From IMG/VR virus record IMGVR_UViG_3300008117_001099, positions 1 through 22,029 of that record: DNA of 22,029 nt; one strand, 5' to 3'. The notes beneath the pieces were generated by a model. That model saw only the letters and a list, made by a program, of their open reading frames with translations, made no database searches and was not told the DNA's origin. Numbering within the stretch: position 1 is the first letter of the stretch; the number at the start of each line of letters is the position of its first letter. Position numbers and translations under genes: made by a program. This document shows positions 1-5,308 of the stretch, in pieces. This DNA is from a virus.

Positions 1-28
1 CAACAACAACGGTTAAGGGGATAGGACA

Positions 29-706
29 ATGATGGACACCAACGCTAGGTTGGATGCAGCTATTCGGTTGTGTCGTGCCGTTACCGGAGATGAGTACGGG
101 GTTGACTACGAACGTATCACTGGTATCGGGGTGGGTATCGCTGAACCGGGCTACGGTGATGCCGATACGGTTTGGGTTCTAGGTGATTGGAATGATCGCA
201 CCGATTACAGTACCGGGGAGCGTGTCGTTACCGATAACCGGTTTAGTCGGTTGTTCGATGCCCTGGAACGTATCGGGGTTGAAGCGCACTGGCTAGATGA
301 ATGGCAGCAGTGTTCGGGGTGTCAGTCTATCGTGCGTTCTAATGCCGACTCTTATCACTGGCAACCGTCATATGTCTGGGTAAGTGATGAACTGTTTTGC
401 GCAAATTGTGCGACAGGGGACTACCTAGAAGAGTCGCTAGCCGAGTTCATCGGTAACCCCGATAAGGCGATCACGTCGTGGTTGTCACTGTCAGATCTTG
501 AGTCCGCCGGCTTCGTTCGGTGGAATCACCCACCTTATGAGAACGGTTGGCACCCCGGCCAGGACGACAACCCCCGCGATATTGCAGACCGGTTTGAATC
601 CGGCAACCCCGACGCAGAATGGCTCTTTTACCTAGATGAGACGTCGCAGTTCTATATGCGTTTCTCACTGTTCTATCGTCCCACCGATACCGATAGCGAG
701 GTCTAA
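29..706 (+). CDS. Hypothetical phage protein with a CxxC...CxxC zinc-knuckle pattern
   Basis: A 225-residue acidic protein that I do not recognise. Residues near 95-98 (CSGC) and 123-126 (CANC) form two CxxC pairs about 24 residues apart, which suggests a small zinc-binding module in mid-protein. There is no signal peptide or membrane segment. Two adjacent ATG codons (29 and 32) follow AGGGG at 16-20 and AGGA at 23-26, so the start is uncertain by one codon. The C-terminus is DSEV, and its GCGAGGTC coding sequence doubles as the Shine-Dalgarno region of the next gene 4 bases downstream, so the two are probably co-translated. Upstream sequence is cut by the window edge, so its promoter is not visible. 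Confidence 0.8.
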   Translation: MMDTNARLDAAIRLCRAVTGDEYGVDYERITGIGVGIAEPGYGDADTVWVLGDWNDRTDYSTGERVVTDNRFSRLFDALERIGVEAHWLDEWQQCSGCQSIVRSNADSYHWQPSYVWVSDELFCANCATGDYLEESLAEFIGNPDKAITSWLSLSDLESAGFVRWNHPPYENGWHPGQDDNPRDIADRFESGNPDAEWLFYLDETSQFYMRFSLFYRPTDTDSEV

Positions 707-710
707 GGTT

Positions 711-1097
711 ATGCACGTTTCACGGTTTGAGAACATTATGCACCTAGCGGCCATCGAGCTCGATACCCATGACCTATGGGGTTCGGCGCTAGGTATGTTC
801 TTCGATATCGCGGCAGTGCTAGATATGTCGGACGTTGACGGCTCGGTAACCCCGGCACCGTTCGCCAGGTGGGACTACCATCGTGGTTATGGTTCGATAC
901 CAGACATTCACGCGCTAGCGGACAGGTTCGCCACCGACTATTCGGAGGGTGAGTTCGCGGACGATTACGGTTACAGTGTGATGGCTCTAGCGGCCGCATA
1001 CGTTGACGGTTTGGTATCCCAAGCGGACCTAATCTATGCGGGCGACGTTCTAGACCGGTACACTCGCGTACTACGGTCTGCCGGCAAGGATTACTAG
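711..1097 (+). CDS. Hypothetical phage protein
   Basis: A 128-residue acidic soluble protein of unknown function. The start at 711 follows GAGG (698-701, 9-base spacing) inside the end of the preceding gene. The frame is open further upstream to 636, but that extension would overlap the upstream gene by 70 bases and has no better ribosome site. The protein is rich in Asp, Tyr and Ala, without Cys clusters or membrane segments. It is followed by a strong hairpin at 1113-1138, so it probably ends a transcription unit or marks partial termination before the next small gene. Confidence 0.78.
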   Translation: MHVSRFENIMHLAAIELDTHDLWGSALGMFFDIAAVLDMSDVDGSVTPAPFARWDYHRGYGSIPDIHALADRFATDYSEGEFADDYGYSVMALAAAYVDGLVSQADLIYAGDVLDRYTRVLRSAGKDY

Positions 1098-1112
1098 CGC
1101 GCTAGGTGGGAC

Positions 1113-1138
1113 CCCCGGCAACAATTCGGTTGCCGGGG
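1113..1138 (+). terminator. GC-rich hairpin terminator
   Basis: CCCCGGCAAC (1113-1122) pairs perfectly with GTTGCCGGGG (1129-1138) around a 6-base loop, AATTCG. The following TTGGTTTATC is only moderately T-rich, so this is an atypical intrinsic terminator, as is common in high-GC hosts. It lies between the stop at 1097 and the start at 1169. Confidence 0.6.
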
Positions 1139-1168
1139 TTGGTTTATCGGTACGGTAAGGATGGCACC

Positions 1169-1411
1169 ATGACAGAGTTTGACTACTACGATATTGAAAC
1201 CGGCGTCGGGGTTAGCGACTATGAGTTGCACCAGCGTTATGACTCGATGCTCGATGACTGTTATGACTGGCCGACGGTAGCGGGTTATGGGTATCCCGTT
1301 GCGAGTACCCTGCAGCTGGTAGACCCTATCGCGTACCGTTGCGGTTTCGCTGATTGGTTGGATAGCGAGTTGGGTGAGACGCTATCGGAGGGCCCGCCGC
1401 CGGCTGGTTAG
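1169..1411 (+). CDS. Small conserved-looking actinophage protein
   Basis: An 80-residue protein starting at ATG 1169 with AAGGA at 1157-1161 (7-base spacing). The frame is open to 1106, but the upstream part runs through the hairpin and is unlikely to be coding. The region around residues 32-66 (AGYGYPVASTLQLVDP, then AYRCGFADWLDSE) resembles a short hypothetical protein that I remember as common in actinophages, with pattern DP-x-AYR-x-GF-x-DW. No function is known to me. It is followed by a perfect 13-bp GC hairpin at 1427-1455 and then by a long gene-free region. Confidence 0.75.
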   Translation: MTEFDYYDIETGVGVSDYELHQRYDSMLDDCYDWPTVAGYGYPVASTLQLVDPIAYRCGFADWLDSELGETLSEGPPPAG

Positions 1412-1426
1412 GTTACCGGGTTCGGG

Positions 1427-1455
1427 CAACCCCCGGGGATTATCCCCGGGGGTTG
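1427..1455 (+). terminator. Strong hairpin, probable terminator
   Basis: A perfect 13-bp stem: CAACCCCCGGGGA (1427-1439) with TCCCCGGGGGTTG (1443-1455), loop TTA. It sits 16 bases after the stop of the preceding gene. No clear U-tract follows. It probably ends the transcript of the three upstream genes and insulates the repeat array that begins directly after it. Confidence 0.65.
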
Positions 1456-1462
1456 TTCGCGT

Positions 1463-1714
1463 CTCGGGTTCGGTATCGGGTTCGGGTTTGGATACCGGAA
1501 CTGCAGATACCCGATCCGGAGATACCCGATTTTTAAATACCGGAAGTCTGATTCGTGAATCGGAATACATGAATTGGAATACCGGAATTGGAATACATGA
1601 ATCCAAGTTCGTGAATGTGAATACGTGTAACCGGATTCGTGTAACCGGTTTCGTGAGTAGCAGCACCGGAATGCCGGTTCGTGAACTTCAGCAGCTGAAT
1701 ATATTGTCGTGAAT
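1463..1714. repeat. Degenerate 14-bp tandem repeat array, about 18 units
   Basis: Cutting the sequence every 14 bases from 1463 gives 18 related units without a gap. The core units are CGGAATACATGAAT (1561), TGGAATACCGGAAT (1575), TGGAATACATGAAT (1589), CCAAGTTCGTGAAT (1603), GTGAATACGTGTAA (1617), CCGGATTCGTGTAA (1631) and CCGGTTTCGTGAGT (1645). Units at 1659, 1673, 1687 and 1701 keep the phase and mostly end in GAAT or GAAC. Units from 1463 to 1546 are more diverged (GATACCGGAA or GATACCCGAT types). A period not divisible by 3 argues against coding. Such arrays can be iterons, partition or centromere sites, or protein-loading sites; the sequence does not say which. Confidence 0.85.
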
Positions 1715-1929
1715 CGGACAGCAGGTAGTTTGGTGGTTGTGCGGGTAGGTTATTGTGTGCCATACTGTCGGTTGGGTTCGGATACGACCGCCAAACAGTG
1801 TGGAAACGCGTTTAACAACCCCGTATTGGTGCCCAGAATCGTTTCTAACGCACTTTAACGCGGGTATGGTGTAACGGGTCACAATACCGGGTTACCGTCG
1901 TTGTGGGGCATTCTAGAGCCTTTTACATG
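1715..1929. other. Gene-free stretch, no feature recognised
   Basis: Between the repeat array and the promoter region I find no convincing ORF, hairpin or promoter. Short ORFs on the minus strand here have no ribosome site and overlap the array. The sequence TAACGCACTTTAACGCG (about 1847-1863) contains an 8-base direct repeat, TTAACGCG/CTAACGCA, of doubtful meaning. Confidence 0.5.
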
Positions 1930-1942
1930 TTGACACGGTTTG

Positions 1943-1958
1943 TGTGATGTGTGTCACA
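1943..1958. promoter_or_regulatory. CRP/GlxR-like operator dyad TGTGA-N6-TCACA
   Basis: TGTGATGTGTGTCACA has perfect TGTGA and TCACA half-sites with 6-base spacing. This is the consensus of the CRP family, including mycobacterial CRP and corynebacterial GlxR (TGTGA-N2-TA-N2-TCACA). A TTGACA hexamer lies just upstream (1930-1935) and a TATACT hexamer just downstream (1961-1966), but these are 25 bases apart, too far for an ordinary promoter. The dyad also lies about 30 bases upstream of the extended -10 promoter at 1983-1991. Binding by a host CRP-type regulator is an inference. Confidence 0.5.
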
Positions 1959-1980
1959 TATATACTTTTGGGAGGTTTGG

Positions 1981-1999
1981 TGTGATAGACTTAATTATG
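1981..1999 (+). promoter_or_regulatory. Extended -10 promoter, copy 1 (TGTGA-TAGACT)
   Basis: TGTGATAGACT has the extended -10 arrangement TGn-TAnnnT (TG 1983-1984, -10 hexamer 1986-1991) and is followed by TAATTATG. The same element recurs at 2062, 4158 and 5277, each time upstream of genes, so it is probably a shared early promoter. No clear -35 is seen. The ATG at 1997-1999 falls where transcription should start and opens an 8-codon frame ending at 2023. Confidence 0.55.
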
Positions 2000-2061
2000 A
2001 GAAGGTTTGGTACAGATTTTTAGGAGGTTTGGCCGGCGGGATTTGGAAGGTTTGGTTTAGG

Positions 2062-2078
2062 TGTGGTAGACTTAATTA
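2062..2078 (+). promoter_or_regulatory. Extended -10 promoter, copy 2, for the small-gene operon
   Basis: TGTGGTAGACT with TG at 2064-2065 and -10 TAGACT at 2067-2072. A weak -35, TTGGAA (2043-2048), lies 18 bases upstream. Transcription would start near 2078-2079, just before GGAGGTTT (2081-2088) and the ATG at 2093. This is the nearest promoter to the eleven-gene operon that follows. Confidence 0.6.
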
Positions 2079-2092
2079 TAGGAGGTTTGAGA

Positions 2093-2338
2093 ATGGCTGA
2101 TCCGAAACTGGGCAAGATTCGCCGGCACAACGGCGTGGCAGGTCAGATAGCGTACACAGTACCTGTTACCTATGAGGGTGAGGATACTTCGCCGGTTACG
2201 TTTGTTGGGAATGCTTACGGCGGACCTGTTGTTATGCAGACACCCGGTAATCCTGGCGGTGTGTTTGTGCGAGATACCGAACGGTTTGGTGTGTTTGGTC
2301 CTGAATGGGTTCGTAGGTTCTTTGGTTCGGAGGTTTGA
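2093..2338 (+). CDS. Small hypothetical protein, first gene of early operon
   Basis: An 81-residue protein starting at ATG 2093, 4 bases after the GGAGGTTT element (2081-2088). The frame is open to 2063 but the extension crosses the promoter, so the internal ATG is the real start. The protein is Gly/Val/Pro-rich, with no Cys clusters, signal peptide or membrane segment, and probably forms a small beta-rich fold. It ends FGSEV, where GGAGGTTTGA provides both the last codons and the ribosome site of the next gene at 2342. Function unknown. Confidence 0.8.
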   Translation: MADPKLGKIRRHNGVAGQIAYTVPVTYEGEDTSPVTFVGNAYGGPVVMQTPGNPGGVFVRDTERFGVFGPEWVRRFFGSEV

Positions 2339-2341
2339 GGT

Positions 2342-2530
2342 ATGAAGCAAGCTTTAGATTTGGATGGGCAACCTCACCCGTATGTCTCTTGGATTCAATA
2401 CGGGGTGGCCGGCGGTTGGCGTCGAGTGTTTTTCAGCGACGGCACCGATATGCGTATGACGTGTGCGGAGGTTGAAAGTATCGGGGTTGACCCGTTTGTG
2501 AATGTGAACGATTTATTTTGGGAGGTTTAG
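2342..2530 (+). CDS. Small hypothetical protein
   Basis: A 62-residue soluble protein of unknown function, with a Trp-rich middle (SWIQYGVAGGWRRVFF) and an acidic C-terminal half. The ribosome site GGAGGTTT at 2329-2336 is embedded in the last codons of the preceding gene, 5 bases before ATG 2342. It ends LFWEV, again carrying GGAGGTTT for the following gene, so translation along this operon is likely coupled. Confidence 0.75.
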   Translation: MKQALDLDGQPHPYVSWIQYGVAGGWRRVFFSDGTDMRMTCAEVESIGVDPFVNVNDLFWEV

Positions 2531-2532
2531 GT

Positions 2533-2721
2533 ATGGCCAAGATTTCGATTGAAGAGAATAAGATCACGGTTCGTTTGTCGCAGACAAACATCGACCAACT
2601 CAATGACCCATACACACCGCCGGAGTATTCGCTCTGGAAGATGGTCACAGTTAACGGCGAGGATGTTTGGTTGAACATTGTGCTAGAACCTGATAGCGTC
2701 CACTACAATTCGGAGGTTTAG
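2533..2721 (+). CDS. Small hypothetical protein
   Basis: A 62-residue acidic protein without recognisable domains. ATG 2533 follows GGAGGTTTAGGT (2521-2532), the same start element as its neighbours; the frame is open to 2518 but that start would precede the ribosome site. The protein ends HYNSEV, giving the third case in a row of an (S/W)EV C-terminus produced by the shared element. Function unknown; membership of the operon is clear from 2-base spacing on both sides. Confidence 0.75.
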   Translation: MAKISIEENKITVRLSQTNIDQLNDPYTPPEYSLWKMVTVNGEDVWLNIVLEPDSVHYNSEV

Positions 2722-2723
2722 GT

Positions 2724-2900
2724 ATGGGTAAGCATAGGCTTGAAGGTAACTGGTACTCGCCTAGCACGTCTACGGTGTTTGTGTGCGATTCCGGTGAAGT
2801 TCGCTGCTCACGGCGAGGTTTTATCGGCTGGTCTAAGAAGGGTAACGTGCAGATTGGCACGGCTTGGGATAGTGTTCACGAAAACAGATACCATGTTTAG
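2724..2900 (+). CDS. Small basic hypothetical protein (58 aa)
   Basis: A 58-residue protein from ATG 2724 to TAG 2898-2900. It follows GGAGGTTTAGGT (2712-2723), identical to the element before the previous gene. It carries two Cys residues (VCDSGEVRCS) and several Trp and Lys/Arg residues. The stop overlaps the start of the next gene (ATGTTTAG, 2893-2900). Function unknown. The shared start element and gene overlap are the main evidence that this short frame is real. Confidence 0.72.
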   Translation: MGKHRLEGNWYSPSTSTVFVCDSGEVRCSRRGFIGWSKKGNVQIGTAWDSVHENRYHV

Positions 2901-3171
2901 GGCTGTTTTACTAGCGGGAGGTTTGGTGGTTGGCGCTGTTATCGCAGCGCCGGCAGCACAGGCTGAATCATGTGAGGCTCACCTAGCTAAACATGGCACA
3001 TCGAAAGCAGCGGATATAGCGCATCATGCTAGGTATGGCGGTGAGTCGCCGTGCGGGTATAAGGTTGACAACAGCAGCAGCAACGATTACAGTGATGATC
3101 GACGGTCACGTTGGGAAGATAAAACCAGCTTCGATTGTGGCTGGTCATGGCGCGGAGGTTTCGGATGCTAA
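2893..3171 (+). CDS. Probable secreted small Cys-containing protein
   Basis: A 92-residue protein with a clear Sec-type signal peptide: Met-Phe-Arg, a hydrophobic core LLAGGLVVGAVIAAPAA, and a likely AQA/E cleavage after residue 24. The mature part has Cys near residues 27, 54, 85 and 92 (two possible disulfides), is polar (a Ser/Asn/Asp stretch) and ends in a Trp/Gly-rich tail, WSWRGGFGC. The ATG lies inside the end of the preceding gene, so translation is probably coupled; no separate ribosome site is evident. GTG 2872 is an alternative start but too close to its GGGA. A phage-encoded exported protein in an early operon could act at the cell envelope, for example in superinfection exclusion; that is inference only. 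Confidence 0.72.
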   Translation: MFRAVLLAGGLVVGAVIAAPAAQAESCEAHLAKHGTSKAADIAHHARYGGESPCGYKVDNSSSNDYSDDRRSRWEDKTSFDCGWSWRGGFGC

Positions 3172-3323
3172 ACACTGATAGTGAACACTGGTCATACCTA
3201 GAGCAATGGATGGAAGATTGCTACTGGGAAGAACTAGCGGCGTTCGATGATATACTTGAATACCGTGTGTGGGATATGCCCAAGCTCACTAAACTGATGA
3301 GTAGCCGACTAGTATGGGAGTGA
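3165..3323 (+). CDS. Small acidic hypothetical protein (52 aa)
   Basis: A 52-residue acidic, Trp-rich helical-looking protein. ATG 3165 follows GGAGGTTT (3154-3161) by 3 bases and overlaps the stop of the preceding gene (ATGCTAA). The frame is open to 3135 but that start lacks a ribosome site. The stop TGA (3321-3323) touches the ATG codons of the next gene. Function unknown. Confidence 0.7.
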   Translation: MLNTDSEHWSYLEQWMEDCYWEELAAFDDILEYRVWDMPKLTKLMSSRLVWE

Positions 3324-3325
3324 TG

Positions 3326-3538
3326 ATGAGACAGCGTATCGTGACCGGTATGATTGGTATGGTAGCGTTCATGGGGATGCTGCTGGTACCGCAACCTGAG
3401 CGTGTCCCGACTCAACAGTGCCAGGAAGATATGGCTTGCTGGGATTGGCGCACAATGGGAAACGGTTGTGCCGGCGCGTTTGACGGCAAGATGGTTGTGT
3501 GCTACGATGAAGTAACCGGATACACGTTGAAAGGATAG
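3326..3538 (+). CDS. Small exported or membrane-anchored hypothetical protein
   Basis: A 70-residue protein with a basic N-terminus (MRQR) and one hydrophobic segment, residues about 5-21 (IVTGMIGMVAFMGMLLV), followed by a polar domain with four Cys. The segment could be a signal peptide or an N-terminal anchor facing the cell exterior. ATG codons at 3314, 3323 and 3326 are in frame; GGGAG at 3316-3320 gives the best spacing (5 bases) to 3326. The motif CWDWRTMGNG resembles a pattern I recall in other actinophage small proteins (C-x-WD...x-GNG), without known function. It is the second envelope-directed protein of this operon. Confidence 0.7.
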   Translation: MRQRIVTGMIGMVAFMGMLLVPQPERVPTQQCQEDMACWDWRTMGNGCAGAFDGKMVVCYDEVTGYTLKG

Positions 3539-3540
3539 AC

Positions 3541-3774
3541 ATGATGATTAATCTCTATGAGGTTCGGACCCGTGACGGCTACACCACGGTTGAGGGTGAT
3601 GAGTCCACGCTGTTCGACTGGATTGAAGCCTACGCTATGGATGTGGGCATGTTCGGCGGCTGGTATCTTGAGGACAACATCGTTGTTGCCGATTGTGACC
3701 AGGATAAATGTGATGTGTGTGATGGACACCACATTGCTGAGGTTCGACTGTACCGTGTAGAAAGTGAAGGGTAA
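3541..3774 (+). CDS. Small acidic hypothetical protein with Cys/His cluster
   Basis: A 77-residue strongly acidic protein. GAAAGG (3530-3535) precedes ATG 3541; a second ATG follows at 3544. Near the C-terminus C-x4-C-x2-C-x2-HH could bind a metal. The rest has no recognisable motif. It lies 2 bases after the preceding gene and 1 base before the next. A different-frame ORF over the same bases is a shadow. Function unknown. Confidence 0.75.
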   Translation: MMINLYEVRTRDGYTTVEGDESTLFDWIEAYAMDVGMFGGWYLEDNIVVADCDQDKCDVCDGHHIAEVRLYRVESEG

Positions 3775-3775
3775 C

Positions 3776-3943
3776 ATGAGTTTGTGGGACGATTTTAATG
3801 AGGCTAGAGAAGCTTATAACAGCTATTTAGCTGACCCTTATGTAGTCGGTAGTGATGAGGATACCGATTGTGTGCTTGAGCATTTGCTTGAATTAAGTGA
3901 TGCCGCTGTGCGGTTGATTGATTCTCTAAAAGGTAAGATATGA
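3776..3943 (+). CDS. Small acidic helical protein (55 aa)
   Basis: A 55-residue, strongly acidic, probably all-helical protein (MSLWDDFNEAREAYNSYLAD at the start). ATG 3776 follows GAAGGG (3766-3771). The stop TGA overlaps the next start as ATGA (3940-3943). No recognised domain. Its tight linkage on both sides and a good ribosome site support it as a gene despite its size. Confidence 0.68.
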   Translation: MSLWDDFNEAREAYNSYLADPYVVGSDEDTDCVLEHLLELSDAAVRLIDSLKGKI

Positions 3944-4059
3944 ACAGCGGACGTGAGCATGATGAGCGCCGTAAGGCACAAGCTGCAGCGGCGCGGAAGC
4001 ACCGCAACCGTAAACGGTTCCACAAAGGTAGCCGAAACAAAACTTTGGAGGACGATTGA
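3940..4059 (+). CDS. Very small, highly basic protein (39 aa)
   Basis: A 39-residue protein in which almost half of the residues are Arg, Lys or His (for example ARKHRNRKRFHKGSRNK), so nucleic-acid binding is plausible but unproven. AAAAGGTAAG (3929-3938) is the ribosome site, and the start overlaps the preceding stop as ATGA. It contrasts with the strongly acidic protein encoded just before it; the two might interact, which is speculation. Confidence 0.62.
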   Translation: MNSGREHDERRKAQAAAARKHRNRKRFHKGSRNKTLEDD

Positions 4060-4060
4060 C

Positions 4061-4153
4061 ATGTTTGACTGCACATGTAACGGCTGGGAGTACCCGGTAT
4101 ATGTGGAAGGTTTCACTGTCCACAGTGTGAGTTGTGACTTGCACAACGATTGA
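4061..4153 (+). CDS. Tiny Cys-containing protein (30 aa)
   Basis: A 30-residue frame with C-x-C near the start and one more Cys near the end (three Cys, one His), reminiscent of the zinc-knuckle mini-proteins common in actinophages. GGAGG at 4047-4051 gives 9-base spacing to ATG 4061, and the gene begins 1 base after the preceding stop. It is the last gene before the next promoter. It is too short for confident calling. Confidence 0.5.
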   Translation: MFDCTCNGWEYPVYVEGFTVHSVSCDLHND

Positions 4154-4175
4154 TCGTTGTGCTAGACTAGAATTA
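4139..4175 (+). promoter_or_regulatory. Promoter for the DUF932 gene (TTGCAC-N18-TAGACT, extended -10)
   Basis: TTGCAC (4139-4144) and TAGACT (4163-4168) are 18 bases apart, with TG at 4160-4161 making an extended -10. The downstream AGAATTAT matches the other copies of this element. It lies in the tail of the preceding gene and the 57-base gap before ATG 4211. AAAGGTAAG (4200-4208) is the ribosome site. Confidence 0.62.
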
Positions 4176-4210
4176 TCAACAGGCCAACAGGCCACAACGA
4201 AAGGTAAGAA

Positions 4211-5185
4211 ATGACCAAGCTCGCAGATATCCTGATCGGCAACACGTCCCGACGCACCGTAGCAGGTGGTGGTTCGTGGATGGGACAGGGACAGGTTAAG
4301 GCATCGTATGAGGATGCCATTCCGGTGCAGCATGTGTTCGATAAGCTGCTGAACTGGACACCATTGGAGGTCCCCAACGCGAACCTGATTCCGGTAGAGT
4401 TGGATGAACAGTTCGACACCATCATCGACGGGAAAGCCTACCGTGTGTTGCCGCGTGAGGATCATAAAGCTATCGTCCGGTCCGACAACTATGAGTCGCT
4501 GGGAGTGTTCACCAACTCTTACGATTCGTCGGCATACAACCGTATGGTAGGTTTCATTCAGGACGTGTTTCAGGGCGCGCTGCCGGTGTGGAATGCTGGA
4601 TTGTTGGGTGCTGGCCGTAAGTTTTTCATTACGGTAGGTATGGATGAAACGATGCACGATGACAAGTCGGGTCTGAACTTCATGCCGTACCTGATGTTCC
4701 ATTCCTCACTGGATGGTTCACTGGCTAACACGTTCGTCCCCGGCACACAGGTGGCGCAGTGTGACAACCAATTCCCGGCATTCCGCAAGAACGCTAAAGC
4801 TGCCGGCCGTTTGGTCAAGTTTAAGCGTTCACGGCATTCGCTGTCTGACATTCGTGTCAAGAGCATTCGTGACGCCTTGGGCATTATGACGTTGGAGGCT
4901 GAACAGTTCACCGACGCACTGCACACCTTTGTGGACACACCACTCACAACTGACCAGTTCTTTAAAGCGTTGGATGTGATTGTGCCTATGCCTAAGGATG
5001 ATGCTTCTAAGGCCGCTGTTACTAGGGCTGAGAACACTAGAGATACGATGGTCAACCTGTACCGTCAGTCGCCTATGGTGTCACCGTGGCAGGACACAGC
5101 GTTCGGGTTTGTGCAGATGGTGAACACCTACAATAATCGGGAGAAGCCGGTTCGGGTGCTTGGTAGGGACCTGTTGAGCGTCTAG
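4211..5185 (+). CDS. DUF932 / phage-plasmid-like protein (TIGR03299-like)
   Basis: A 324-residue cytoplasmic protein with the look of the DUF932 family found in many phages and plasmids. Supporting parts are the central stretch RVLPREDHKAIVRSDNYESLG followed by VFTNSYDSSAYNRMVGFIQ, and then the FFITVGMDET, LMFHSSLDGS and LVKFKRSRHSL elements. Its molecular function is not established, although relatives often sit near recombination or replication genes. ATG 4211 follows AAAGGTAAG and is preceded by its own promoter; a structured element at 5194-5256 follows the stop. Having its own promoter and terminator suggests independent, probably strong, expression. The length is typical for the family. 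Confidence 0.8.
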   Translation: MTKLADILIGNTSRRTVAGGGSWMGQGQVKASYEDAIPVQHVFDKLLNWTPLEVPNANLIPVELDEQFDTIIDGKAYRVLPREDHKAIVRSDNYESLGVFTNSYDSSAYNRMVGFIQDVFQGALPVWNAGLLGAGRKFFITVGMDETMHDDKSGLNFMPYLMFHSSLDGSLANTFVPGTQVAQCDNQFPAFRKNAKAAGRLVKFKRSRHSLSDIRVKSIRDALGIMTLEAEQFTDALHTFVDTPLTTDQFFKALDVIVPMPKDDASKAAVTRAENTRDTMVNLYRQSPMVSPWQDTAFGFVQMVNTYNNREKPVRVLGRDLLSV

Positions 5186-5193
5186 GATGGCGA

Positions 5194-5256
5194 TTCCCGG
5201 CCCTGTGCTTCACACAGGGACACTTTCACCCTTACTTTGGGGTGCAGGGCCGGGAA
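5194..5256 (+). terminator. Branched or switching RNA structure, probable terminator
   Basis: TTCCCGGCCCTG (5194-5205) can pair over 12 bp with CAGGGCCGGGAA (5245-5256). The inner CCCTGTG (5201-5207) can instead pair with CACAGGG (5213-5219), and CACCC (5227-5231) with GGGTG (5240-5244). The RNA can therefore form one long stem or a three-way junction with a 7-bp outer stem. No U-tract follows. It lies between the DUF932 stop and the next promoter, so termination is the simplest role. Confidence 0.5.
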
Positions 5257-5276
5257 ACGTGGTTGGGTTAGTAAGG

Positions 5277-5294
5277 TGTGGTAGACTAGAGTTA
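5277..5294 (+). promoter_or_regulatory. Extended -10 promoter, copy 4 (TGTGG-TAGACT)
   Basis: TGTGGTAGACT with TG at 5279-5280 and -10 TAGACT at 5282-5287, followed by AGAGTTATG. It matches the elements at 1981, 2062 and 4158. No good -35 is seen. The expected transcription start coincides with the ATG at 5294, so leaderless translation is possible. Confidence 0.58.
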
Positions 5295-5308
5295 TGGGAG
5301 GAAATAGT

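Noticed and set aside
1374-1712. 112-codon plus-strand ORF across the gene-free region
   Set aside because: It reads through the 13-bp hairpin and the 14-bp repeat array, so its composition is dictated by the repeats; no ribosome site is present, and the 14-base period is not a codon multiple.
2917-2924. Another GGAGGTTT copy that could be a start element
   Set aside because: It lies inside the signal peptide codons (Gly-Gly-Leu) of the 2893 gene and is not followed by a start codon.
3926-4702. 258-codon minus-strand ORF
   Set aside because: It is antisense to three small genes, a promoter and the start of the DUF932 gene, all with good ribosome sites; it has no recognisable motif or start signal.
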